Shown here: positions 8,400 to 17,000 of the stretch, one piece after another | How positions within the stretch are numbered: position 1 is the stretch's first letter | How the letters are laid out: every line of letters begins with the position of its first letter | NCBI GenBank assembly: GCA_019308705.1 | Contig: JAFDHW010000002.1 | Location: 1 to 20,345, forward strand | Reading direction: 5' to 3' | From: Deltaproteobacteria bacterium | GTDB taxonomy: Bacteria > Desulfobacterota > Desulfobacteria > Desulfobacterales > Desulfatibacillaceae | DNA: 20,345 bases | Position numbers and translations under genes: made by a program | Notes under the pieces: generated by a model | The model's input: the letters and a program-made list of their open reading frames with translations, nothing else | What the model was told of the DNA's origin: nothing | Database searches by the model: none

Positions 8400-9509
8400 T
8401 CAGGCCTCGTAGGACTCCAGGACCCTGCGGATGACTTTTTTTTCGTCAAAGTGCGCCAGCACCCGTTGCCTGCCCGCCTTTCCCATGGACGCGGCGAGCC
8501 CGGGATCGGACAAAAGCCTTACCAGGGCTTGGGCCAGTGCCCGAGGGTTCCTGGGCGGGACCAGGAGGCCGGTCTTTTCGTGCTCCACCACCTCCCGGCA
8601 CCCGGGCACGTCCGTTGCCGCCACGGCCCGCTCCATGGCCATGGCCTCCAGCAGCGACATGGGCAGGCCCTCCCGGTAGGACGGCAGGACCACCACGTCC
8701 GCCCCGGCAAGGTGCGGCCGCACGTCGTCCACCGGCCCCGCCCATTCGAACACGCCCCGGTCCACCCAGCCCCGCAGGTCCGTTTCCGGCACCACGCTGG
8801 GGTTGCGCTCGTCCCGTGGGCCCACCAGCAGGAACCGGGCCCGGGGGATCTCCCTTTTCACCCTTTCCGCCGCTTCCGCCAGCTCGTAGAGCCCCTTGTC
8901 CCCCAGGATCCGGCCCACGTACACCACCATGGGCGGCCCGCCGGAGGGCCTTTTCCTGGGCGAGAACCTTTCCGAATCCACGCCCTCGCCGGGCAGCACC
9001 CCGGACTGTTCGGAGCCAACCACCCGGTGTTTCAGAAAATAATCCCGGTCCTCGGCATTCAGGAACCAGGTGTGGGACGCCGAGGAAAGGCCCACCCGGT
9101 AGAGGGTCCGGGCCAGCATGGCCCGGGCGCCCCGGTCCGGGCCGGTGAACATGTACCCCAGGCCGGTGATGGTGTTCACCACCCGGGCGGGGGTGAGACG
9201 GGCGGCCATGCCGCCGTAGATCACGGGCTTGATGGTGAAATGGTGGATCACGTCCGGCCGCGCCCTTCGGTACAAGGCGGCCAGGGCCCCCAGGTAGCGC
9301 AAGTCGGCCGCGGGGTTCATGCCCCGCATGTCCAGGGGCAGGGGGGTGAAAGGGACGCCCATGGCCTGGATGCGGCCCTCGTATCCATCCGCGGCCCCGG
9401 CGCAGGATACGCGCCATCCACGGGTAAGAAGCTCCCGCATGAGCCCGGTGCGGAATGCGGTCAGGGTCCAGGCGCACCGGGAAACCAACAGCACGCTCCT
9501 TTGGCTCAT
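8400..9509 (-). CDS. GT4-family glycosyltransferase (CapM/PglA-like)
   Basis: This is a 369-residue GT-B fold glycosyltransferase, most like the CapM/PglA subgroup that adds sugars to undecaprenyl-linked intermediates. The N-terminal acceptor half carries FRTGLMRELLTRGW and HHFTIKPVIYGGMAA. It continues with NTITGLGYMFTG at 112-123, a signature of that subgroup. The donor half has VVYVGRILGDKGLYEL and the EX7E motif with Glu280 and Glu288 (REGLPMSLLEAM). The start MSQRSVLLVS overlaps the previous gene as ATGA (9506-9509) and has a GGGAGGG ribosome site. The exact sugar donor cannot be read. The murJ and ftsB-like neighbours point to envelope polysaccharide work at the cytoplasmic membrane. 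Confidence 0.9.
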   Translation of the reverse strand: MSQRSVLLVSRCAWTLTAFRTGLMRELLTRGWRVSCAGAADGYEGRIQAMGVPFTPLPLDMRGMNPAADLRYLGALAALYRRARPDVIHHFTIKPVIYGGMAARLTPARVVNTITGLGYMFTGPDRGARAMLARTLYRVGLSSASHTWFLNAEDRDYFLKHRVVGSEQSGVLPGEGVDSERFSPRKRPSGGPPMVVYVGRILGDKGLYELAEAAERVKREIPRARFLLVGPRDERNPSVVPETDLRGWVDRGVFEWAGPVDDVRPHLAGADVVVLPSYREGLPMSLLEAMAMERAVAATDVPGCREVVEHEKTGLLVPPRNPRALAQALVRLLSDPGLAASMGKAGRQRVLAHFDEKKVIRRVLESYEA

Positions 9510-10687
9510 GGCGCGCCCTCCCGGGCCAGGCACAGGTAGAAGTTCTGGTAGGCTTCCGCCGCGGCCTCCAGCGAGAACCGGGTGGAAACCCGCTCCCTGG
9601 CCTCCATGCCGAGCTTCTTCCGCTTGTCCGAAGAAAGGGACAGGACCTTCACCATGGCCCGGGCCAGGGCCTTGGGGTCCCCCGGCGGGACCACCTGTCC
9701 GCAGGGGCCCAGGATGTCCGCCGCGTCGCCCGTGTCCGTTGCCGCGCAGGGCACGCCGCAGGCCATGGCCTCGCCCAGCACGTTGGAGAACCCCTCTCCC
9801 CGGGAGGAAGAAACCAACAGGTCCAGCCCGGTCATGACCCGGGGCACGTCGGCGACCAGGCCCAGGGGATGCAGCCGGTCCGCCACCTTATGCCGGGCCG
9901 CGAGTTCGGAAAGCTCGGGGTTGTCCCAATCCATGCCCCGGCCGCAGAGCACGAACCGGGCGTTGGGCAGGGCGCGGGCCGCTTCCTCTGCGGCGGCAAA
10001 AAACACGGGCATGTCCTTCACCGGGTGCCACCGGCCCACCACGCCCACCAGCAGAGCGTCTCCGGCCAGGCCCAGGGTCTTGCGGAACGCCCGGCCCGCC
10101 TCCGGGTCCGGAAAAAACCGGGACAGGTCGAACCCGTTGGGCAGAATGACCCAGCGTTTGGGAGAAAACCCGATCGCCTGGTGCCGCCGTTTGCCGGACC
10201 GCGAGTTTGCGGCCACGGCGTCCGGGAACCGGGAAAGCCCGGCGCAGGCGCGGATCACCGCCCGGGTGAGAAGCGGCCCGTCCTCCGCCTCCACGCCCGA
10301 GGACCGGATGTTCCACACCACCTTTCCCGTGCGGGCTAAGCGGGCGGCCGCAAGGCCCAGCAGGTCCGCGTGGTACATCCAGGTCTGAACCACCCGGGGC
10401 CGGTAATCACGCAACAGGGAAACCAGCCTCGCCAGACCCGCCACAGACGGCCTGCCCCTGCGCATGCCCAGGTCAAACGCCTCCACGCCCAGGCCGCGGA
10501 TGGCTTCGGCCACCTCGCCGCCGGGGATCAGGGACGCCACCCGGCAGGGGAAGCGCTCGCGGTCCATGGAGCAAAGGAGCTTTTCCAGCATCCGTTCCGC
10601 GCCGCCAACCTCCAGGGTGGTGATGACGTGGAACACCCGGACCGGCGCGGAGGGTTTCGGGCTTTTGGCGGGTTCGGGGCGGATCAC
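9506..10687 (-). CDS. GT4-family glycosyltransferase
   Basis: This is a 393-residue GT-B fold glycosyltransferase. The N-terminal part has VFHVITTLEVGGAERMLEKL (residues 18-37), the glycine-rich acceptor-side motif of GT4 enzymes. It is followed by RPRVVQTWMYHADLLG and NIRSSGVE. The donor half holds ILPNGFDLSRF and GVVGRWHPVKDM at 214-225. The EX7E motif is Glu298 and Glu306 (GEGFSNVLGEAM). The GTG start overlaps the ftsB-like stop as GTGA (10684-10687), with GGAG 10 bases upstream. Earlier in-frame codons lie inside that gene and are not used. It is probably functionally paired with the next glycosyltransferase. Substrate unknown. Confidence 0.9.
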   Translation of the reverse strand: MIRPEPAKSPKPSAPVRVFHVITTLEVGGAERMLEKLLCSMDRERFPCRVASLIPGGEVAEAIRGLGVEAFDLGMRRGRPSVAGLARLVSLLRDYRPRVVQTWMYHADLLGLAAARLARTGKVVWNIRSSGVEAEDGPLLTRAVIRACAGLSRFPDAVAANSRSGKRRHQAIGFSPKRWVILPNGFDLSRFFPDPEAGRAFRKTLGLAGDALLVGVVGRWHPVKDMPVFFAAAEEAARALPNARFVLCGRGMDWDNPELSELAARHKVADRLHPLGLVADVPRVMTGLDLLVSSSRGEGFSNVLGEAMACGVPCAATDTGDAADILGPCGQVVPPGDPKALARAMVKVLSLSSDKRKKLGMEARERVSTRFSLEAAAEAYQNFYLCLAREGAP

Positions 10688-11019
10688 CGCAAAGGCTCCA
10701 CGGCGGGGGGCGGGCTTTGGGGACGGTCCGTGGAGGGGTCCTTGCGGAAGCGGAGGATGACCTCGTCTTTGGACACCATGCCAAGCTCCCGCCGGGCGAT
10801 GCCCCCCACGTAGCCCATGTCGTTCTGCAGCCGCTCGATGGACCGGAACAGTTCGGCGTTCTCCTCCTCCAGGGCCTGGTTCTGCACCTGGATGCGGGAA
10901 AGCTTCCTGGACTGCTCCAGGTAGGTCACCAGTCCCCGGTCCTCCAGGGCAATGAACAACAGCAACAAAAACAGGCCGAACACCACGACCGTCATCACGA
11001 GGCTGTCCTTTACGCTCAT
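10684..11019 (-). CDS. FtsB/DivIC-like septum formation initiator protein
   Basis: This is a 111-residue bitopic membrane protein of the FtsB/DivIC type, which bridges FtsL and FtsQ in the divisome. A short cytoplasmic N-terminus (MSVKDS) precedes a single membrane helix (about residues 7-25). A coiled coil at 35-68 (QVQNQALEEENAELFRSIERL) follows, then the family motif ARRELGMVSKDEVILRF at 75-91. The C-terminal proline-rich tail (RPQSPPPAVEPLR) looks disordered. The length is close to E. coli FtsB (103). The ATG overlaps the murJ stop as ATGA (11016-11019) and has a GGAG ribosome site. Confidence 0.88.
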   Translation of the reverse strand: MSVKDSLVMTVVVFGLFLLLLFIALEDRGLVTYLEQSRKLSRIQVQNQALEEENAELFRSIERLQNDMGYVGGIARRELGMVSKDEVILRFRKDPSTDRPQSPPPAVEPLR

Positions 11020-12578
11020 GAACGTCTCCGCTTCCGGACCATGGAAAGGGCGTAATCGAACTCGGAAAGGCGCAGGGCCCTTGCGCCGGCGGCGAACACC
11101 GCCATGCCCAGCACCACCAGGCCGCACACCCCCCCGGCCAGGCGCGGCAGGGAGGGGTCCGGCCCAAGCACCGGACCGGCCGCGAAGTGCACCGCCAGGC
11201 CCATGGCCCCGGCGGCCGCGGCGGACCGGAACACGGAGGAGAGTATATCACCTCCCCGAAGCCCGCCCAACCGGCGGCGGAGGAGCGCCACCAGGATGAG
11301 CAGGTTCACCCCCGAGGCCAGGCTGGTGGCGAGCGCCAGTCCCGCATGAAGCATGGGGCCCATGAGCGCCAGGGCGAACACCGCGTTGGCGGCCATGGAG
11401 ATCATGGCGCTTCGCACCGGCGTCCAGGTGTCCTGGAGCGAGTAGTACACCGCCACCACGATGCGCACCGCGGAAAATGCCCACAGGCCCACGGCGTAGT
11501 ACAGAAGCGCCCGGGCGGTGGCGGCTGTGGCCGCGGGACCGAACTCCCCCCGCTCAAAGAGCAGGGCCACGATGGGCGTCCTGAGCACGATGAGCCCCGC
11601 GGCGGCCGGAAGGGTGATGAAGAACAAGAGCCGCACGGCAAAGGAGAAGCTTTGGGCAAGCTCGTCAAAGTCCTTCCTGGCCGCCTGGCGGGACAGGGTG
11701 GGGAGCACGGCCGTGGCCAGCGCGATGCCGAACACGCCCAGGGGAAACTGCACCAGCCGGTCCGCGTAGTACAGATAGCTCACGCTGCCCGGCGGCAGCA
11801 GGGAGGCCAAAAGCGTGCCCACCAGGATGTTCACCTGGTATACGGCCGCGCCGAACACCGCCGGCCCCATGAGGACCATGACGCGCCCCAGGGCCGGGTG
11901 CCACAGGCTTTTGCCCTCCCACAGGCGAACGCCCTTTTTCACCAGGTACGGAAACTGGAAGAAAAGCTGGAGCGCGCCGCCGATGATCACGCCCCAGGCC
12001 AGGCCCACCACGGGCTGTTCGAACAGGGGCGCGAGGCCGAACACCGCGCCGATCATGGCCACGTTCAGCAGCACGGGCGCGGCGGCCGGGGCGAAGAAAT
12101 GGCCCAGGCCGTTCAAGACGCCCATGCACAGCGCCACCAGGCAAATGAAGAACACGTAGGGAAAGGTAATGCGGGTGAGGGTGACCGTGAGCGCCAACTT
12201 GTCCGGGTTGCGGGCAAAACCCGGGGCGACCACGGAGACGACCTGGGGGGCGAACACGATACCCAGAACCGTGACCCCCGCCAGCACCAGGGCCAGGAGC
12301 CTGAACCCGGCCCGGGCCATGGCGAAGGCGTCCTGTTGTCCGTGGTCCTCCATGCGCTGGGAGAACACGGGCACGAAGGCGATGGTGAGCGAGCCCTCGG
12401 CGAACAGGCGGCGCAGGAGGTTGGGGATGCGGAAGGCTACGAAAAAGGCGTCCGCGGCGAGCCCTGCGCCAAAAAACCAGGCCGCCACCGCGTCCCGCAC
12501 AAACCCCAATACGCGGCTTGCCAGGGTGGCGCCGCCCACCACTCCGGCGGCCCGGGCCACTTTGCCTTTTTCGGACAT
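11016..12578 (-). CDS. murJ: MurJ, lipid II flippase
   Basis: MurJ (MviN) moves lipid II across the cytoplasmic membrane for peptidoglycan synthesis. It is a 520-residue, highly hydrophobic protein, consistent with the family's 14 membrane helices. Conserved N-terminal features are SRVLGFVRDA (Arg22, Arg28, Asp29), FFGAGLAADAFFVAFRIPNL and LLRRLFAEGS. These match the essential arginines and aspartate of E. coli MurJ. Later motifs are GSVSYLYYADRLVQFPLGVFGIALATAVLP and the helix-7/8 region around SLQDTWTP. The start MSEKGKVARAAG fits the family. Earlier in-frame codons run through the promoter. It is the first gene of the envelope block and is divergent from the nuclease pair. Confidence 0.97.
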   Translation of the reverse strand: MSEKGKVARAAGVVGGATLASRVLGFVRDAVAAWFFGAGLAADAFFVAFRIPNLLRRLFAEGSLTIAFVPVFSQRMEDHGQQDAFAMARAGFRLLALVLAGVTVLGIVFAPQVVSVVAPGFARNPDKLALTVTLTRITFPYVFFICLVALCMGVLNGLGHFFAPAAAPVLLNVAMIGAVFGLAPLFEQPVVGLAWGVIIGGALQLFFQFPYLVKKGVRLWEGKSLWHPALGRVMVLMGPAVFGAAVYQVNILVGTLLASLLPPGSVSYLYYADRLVQFPLGVFGIALATAVLPTLSRQAARKDFDELAQSFSFAVRLLFFITLPAAAGLIVLRTPIVALLFERGEFGPAATAATARALLYYAVGLWAFSAVRIVVAVYYSLQDTWTPVRSAMISMAANAVFALALMGPMLHAGLALATSLASGVNLLILVALLRRRLGGLRGGDILSSVFRSAAAAGAMGLAVHFAAGPVLGPDPSLPRLAGGVCGLVVLGMAVFAAGARALRLSEFDYALSMVRKRRRS

Positions 12579-12605
12579 GGAAATTGCTCGCGGAAAAGAG
12601 GTACG

Positions 12606-12638
12606 CCCCCAAAAATTGCGCACGCCGCCTTTTGGGGG
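12606..12638. repeat. 9-bp inverted repeat in the murJ leader
   Basis: CCCCCAAAA (12606-12614) pairs exactly with TTTTGGGGG (12630-12638) across 15 bases. In the minus-strand transcript it would form a hairpin in the murJ leader, about 28 bases before the start codon and downstream of the predicted promoter. Its role is unknown. Confidence 0.45.
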
Positions 12639-12651
12639 GGAGGCCGGCCGC

Positions 12652-12680
12652 AGTATAGTATTCCACCCGCACGGTGGCAA
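12652..12680 (-). promoter_or_regulatory. Candidate sigma-70 promoter for murJ
   Basis: On the minus strand, TTGCCA (12680-12675) and TATACT (12657-12652) are separated by 17 bases. Each box differs from consensus at one position. Transcription would start near 12645, leaving a leader of about 67 bases before murJ. Confidence 0.65.
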
Positions 12681-12699
12681 CAACCGCCGTGCATCTTGC

Positions 12700-12723
12700 G
12701 GAGAAATCTGCTATCTTTTCTCC
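12700..12723 (+). promoter_or_regulatory. Symmetric element upstream of the SbcD/YhaO-like gene
   Basis: GGAGAAA (12700-12706) and TTTCTCC (12717-12723) form a perfect 7-bp inverted repeat around TCTGCTATCT. The centre contains TGCTATCTT, which could be an extended -10 element for the plus-strand nuclease pair, but no good -35 box is present. It could be an operator over a weak promoter, or chance symmetry. Confidence 0.3.
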
Positions 12724-12774
12724 AAAAAACCTCTTCGGGCGATCCCTGTTTCCACCCGCATTCCAGGACCTTCC

Positions 12775-14037
12775 ATGGCCTCCTTCTGCTTTGTCCACGC
12801 GGCTGACCTGCACTTGGACAGCCCCTTTTCCGGCCTCACCGAGCGGGCCCCCGCCATGGAGCCGTACCTTAAGCGCGCCACCTTCGACGCCTTTGCCCGG
12901 GCGGCGGATCTGTGCATCCGGGAAAAGGCCGCGTTCCTTATCCTTTCCGGCGACGTGTTCGACTGGGCGGAAAAAAGCCTGCGGGCAGCGGCGTTTCTGC
13001 GGGACCAGACCGTGCGCCTCCATGAACACGGGATCCCCGTGTTCTGCGTTATGGGCAACCACGACCCTGCCGCCTCCCGGCCCCTACCCCTGGCCATGCC
13101 GGAAAACTTCCACATGTTCGGCCCCCACGAAGTGCAGACGCTCCCCGTGATGCGGGACGGCGAAGAGATCGCCCGGGTGTCGGGAATCAGCTTTGCCGCG
13201 GCCGAGGAAAAGCGGAACCTGGCCCGGCTGTTTCCGGAAACGGACCCGTCCGGGCCTTTTCACGCGGCGGTGCTCCACGCCAACGTGGGGGCGGTGTCCG
13301 GCCACGGGAACTACGCGCCCTGCACCGTGGCGGACCTTTCCGTGCCCGGGGTGGACTACTGGGCCCTGGGCCACGTGCACGAGCGCCGCACGGCCGCCCA
13401 AAACCCCCTGGCCGTGTACCCGGGAAACACCCAGGGACGGAGCTTCCGCGAAACCGGCCCCCGGGGCTGCTGCCTGGTGCGGGTGGAGGGCAAGACCGCG
13501 CAAACGGAGTTCGTGGAGACCTGCGCCGTGCGGTTCGAGGAATCCGCCCTTTCCATCGAGGGGATGGACACCATAGACCGGCTGGAGGATGAAATCTGCG
13601 GCCTGGTGGAAAGCCTTTTTGCGGATGCGGGAAAGCCCCTGGCCGCCCGGGTTCCTTTGACGGGACGCGGCCCCCTGCACCGGGAGCTGGCCCGGGAAGG
13701 GGTTTTGCCCCAGCTCCTGGAACGGGTGCGGGAGCGGTTTTCCCACGGCGCGGGCGGCGTGTTCGTGGCGGACCTGCCCTTTCGCTGCAAACCCGAGGTG
13801 GACCTCGAAGCCAGGAGCCGGGAAACGGACCTTGCGGGCCAAGCCCTGGCCCTGGCCTTCAGGGCGGCCAAGAACCCGGAACTTTTGGAGCGCATCCGGA
13901 AGGAGGCCCTGGGGGATTTGTTCAGGAATCGGGACGTTTCCCGGGCGGCCGCCGCCCCGGACCAGGAGGAACTCGCGCAGTTGCTGGAGGAAGCGGGCCT
14001 CTTGTGCCTGGACCTCCTGGAAGGGGAGGACCCATGA
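12775..14037 (+). CDS. SbcD/YhaO-like DNA repair metallophosphoesterase
   Basis: This 420-residue calcineurin-like phosphoesterase belongs to the Mre11/SbcD group and is closest in layout to YhaO. All five metal-binding motifs are visible: DLH (Asp11, His13), GDVFD (Asp60), GNHD (Asn95, His96), LHAN (His168) and GHVHE (His200, His202). The C-terminal half (about 230-420) is a helical, less conserved cap or partner-binding region. The start MASFCFVHAADLHLDSPF is preceded by AGGA at a good distance. Earlier in-frame codons cross the divergent promoter region and the start of murJ on the other strand. The stop overlaps the next gene as ATGA (14034-14037), so the two subunits are probably co-translated and form a complex. 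Confidence 0.93.
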   Translation: MASFCFVHAADLHLDSPFSGLTERAPAMEPYLKRATFDAFARAADLCIREKAAFLILSGDVFDWAEKSLRAAAFLRDQTVRLHEHGIPVFCVMGNHDPAASRPLPLAMPENFHMFGPHEVQTLPVMRDGEEIARVSGISFAAAEEKRNLARLFPETDPSGPFHAAVLHANVGAVSGHGNYAPCTVADLSVPGVDYWALGHVHERRTAAQNPLAVYPGNTQGRSFRETGPRGCCLVRVEGKTAQTEFVETCAVRFEESALSIEGMDTIDRLEDEICGLVESLFADAGKPLAARVPLTGRGPLHRELAREGVLPQLLERVRERFSHGAGGVFVADLPFRCKPEVDLEARSRETDLAGQALALAFRAAKNPELLERIRKEALGDLFRNRDVSRAAAAPDQEELAQLLEEAGLLCLDLLEGEDP

Positions 14038-17000
14038 TCATCCGCGGCCTGTCCCTGGAAGGCTTCGGCATGTTCTCCAAGGCGTCGGTTCAGGGCCTTT
14101 CGCCGGGGATCAACCTGTTCGTGGGCGAAAACGAGGCCGGGAAATCCACCTGCCTGGCGTTCATCCGGGCCATGCTCTTCGGGTTCCCCAACAAGAAAAA
14201 CGGCCTTATCCCTTACGAGCCGATCGACGGCACCAAAAGACGGGGAAGCCTGTCTTTGGAGGACGACGCCCTGGGCCGGGTGATGCTTTTCCGCAAAGAA
14301 GGTGTTCGCGGCGGCCCGGTCACCCTCACCTTTGCCGACGGCTCGGCGGGCGGGCAGGAGGACTTGGCCCGCATGCTGGGAAACGTTTCGGAAGCCCTGT
14401 TTGCCAACGTGTTCGCCTTTTCCCTGGACGAGCTTTCCACCTTTGCCTCCCTTTCCGCGGACCAGGTGAAAAGCGCGCTGTACGGCGCGTCCCTGGGGGC
14501 CCAGGTCCTGGCCCTGCCCAAGGCGCAGAAGTCCCTCCGGGACCAGATGGAAAACCTGTTCAAGCCCCGGGGCAAAACCCAGGCCGTCAACAGCCTGCTG
14601 AAGGACCTCAAACAGGCGGAGGCCGATCTCGCCCAGGCCGCGGGCCAGGCCGTGCAATACGCGGACCTGGAAAGGGAAAGGCAGGCGCTCGCCGCCCGCA
14701 TCGAGGAGCTTTCCCAGCAGGAGGAGGACCTGCGGACCCAGTGCCACGAATTGGACGTGCTAGACCGGCTCTGGGACGACTGGGTGGAACTGGTCTCCGC
14801 CCGCGAGAACCTGAAGGAACTGCCGGAGGTCACCGGAGACCTTCCGCCGGATCCAGCCGCGCGCCTGGACCGGTTGGAGGAGGCTCTTGCCCGGGAAAGG
14901 CGCGTCATGGAGGACCTGCTGGCCGAGGAAAAGGCCGTGAAGGAGGGGCTTAAGGAGGCCGAAGCCGACGGGAATCTTTTGGAGGCGGCCCGGGAGATCG
15001 AGGACCTTTCCGGCGAACGCCACGGCCGCAGGGAGAACGAAAAGTGGGTGGCGAGTTTCCTGGCCCGGGCCGCGGCCCGAGGCCGGGAGGCGGAGGAGAT
15101 CCTTTCCGCCCTGGGGCCGGGGTGGACCAAGGAGGCGGTGTTTGCTGCGGATACCTCCCAAGGGGCCGCGGCCCGGGCCAGGAAACTCGCCGGGGACCTG
15201 GAGGAGGCCCAAAAGAAAGCCCAGAAGGCCCTGGAGGAGATCTCCCATTGGGAAACGCTGCTGGACGGGGCAACGGACCAGCTGGAAAAAGCCCGGGCGC
15301 GGCTGGAAGAGGGAAAAGCCGCCGAAGGCCCGGACGAGGCCCAGGCCCTGGAGGCCGAGGAGATCCGCGGCCGGTGCCTCCTGCTTTCCGCGGACCTGCC
15401 AGCCCTGCGGGACCGCCTGGAACAGGAGGCCGCCGCCCTGGACCGGGCCATGCGCTCCATCAGCCCGCAATGGGACCGGACGGACCTGGAGGGCTTTGAC
15501 CTCTCCGCCGGGGCCAGGCACCAGGCCCAGGAACTGGCCCGGGAAGACCTGGAGGCCAGGGAGGCGCACAAGCAGGCCACAGCGGAGCTGGAGCGGGCCC
15601 GGGCCGGGGAGGACGCCGAAGCGAGGGAGGCCGCCCGCCTGGAACAGGCCGTGCAAAAGGAAGACCCCCAGGGCCGCCAGCAAGCCCTGGAATCCGCGGA
15701 GCGCGCCATGCGCTCCCTGCGGAGGGTCATCCCGGCCATGCAGGTGCTCGGGCAATCCACCCTCCGGACGCCCGCTTCCCTGTGGGCCGGGTTGGTCCTG
15801 CTGGGCCTGTCCCTGGCCGGAGGCGGCCTGGCCTGGTTTGCAGGGGCTTCCCCGGCCTGGCTTGTCCTTCCCAGCGCAGGGGCCGCGGCGGGCCTGGCCT
15901 TGGCCGCCGGGAGCCTGGCGGCCGGGAACAAGGCGGGTGAAAAAAGCGCGCTGCGCAACCAGGCCGAACGGGCGTTTTCCGAGCTAGGCCTGGAGGCGCC
16001 CCGGCACCTGGACGAATCCGCCCTGGACCTGGCCGAGGATTGCCTGGAAGCGGCCCGCAGGGACCTGGAAAAGGCCCGGCGGCTGGAACTGTTTTTGGAG
16101 GAGGCCCAAAAGCGCCTCTCCCGGGAATCGGCCCGCAGGGACGCCCTGGAAAAGGGTGAGACGCAGGCCGCGAAAAACCAGAAGGCGGCCCAAGGCCGGT
16201 GGAAGGAGTTTCTGCGGGAGCGCAACCTGCCGGAAAACCTTCCCCCCGAGGGCGCGGAGGGGCTTTTTGCCCGGGTGGAGGCGGCCCAGAACCTGGCGCG
16301 GCGGATGGACGAGACCCGCCGCCGGGTCGAAGAGCGGAAACAGGCCTTGGCGGACCTGGCCCGCCGCGCCGCCTGCCTGCCGGGGATGGAACACGCCACG
16401 GAAAAGACCCTGGAACGGGACCTGGAAGCGTTCCGCCAAAAAGCGCGGGAAGCCGGGGAAAAGCGACGTGCCCTGGAAAAGGACCGCATGCTGGCGGAAC
16501 GCGCCCTGGAGGACATCCGCCGGGCCAACGACGCCCTGAAAAAGGCGGAAGGCGACAGGGACGTTGCCGAGGACCTGGCTGCCAGGACCCTGGATTCCTG
16601 GCGGGCCTGGGCCGGGAAACACGGGCTTTCGCCTTTTCCCTCCCCTGCCGAGGCCTTGAAGGCCGTGCCCCTTCTGGACAACGCCCGGCGGCTGTTCCGG
16701 GAGAAAGAGCGCCTTGAGGCCGAAGCCCAAGCATGCAAACGGGCCGTGGAGGATTTCGACGCCCGGGCCGCCGCGCTCCTTTCCAGGCTGGGCAGAACCC
16801 CGGGCAGCGACCCGGCGGCCGCGGTTTCCCTGCTGGCCGGGGACCTGGCCCGGGCCGGCCGGGATCAGGCCGTTCGGAAGAAGCACTTGGAGGACCTGGA
16901 AAAGCTCGGCAACAAGATTGCCGCCGCCCGCAGGCGCAAGGAGGAAAAGGAGGCCGAAATCGCCGCCCTGCTTGCGGCCGCCGGTGCGGAAGACCGGGAA

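Noticed and set aside
11187..12806. 539-codon plus-strand frame opposite murJ
   Set aside because: Low-complexity composition rich in His, Gly, Gln and Arg, and it overlaps an unmistakable MurJ on the other strand.
14213..16738. 841-codon open frame on the minus strand opposite the YhaN-like ATPase
   Set aside because: It is extremely rich in Ser, Arg and Ala, has no recognisable motif, and lies opposite a conserved ATPase with intact Walker and signature motifs. GC-rich third positions create such long shadow frames.
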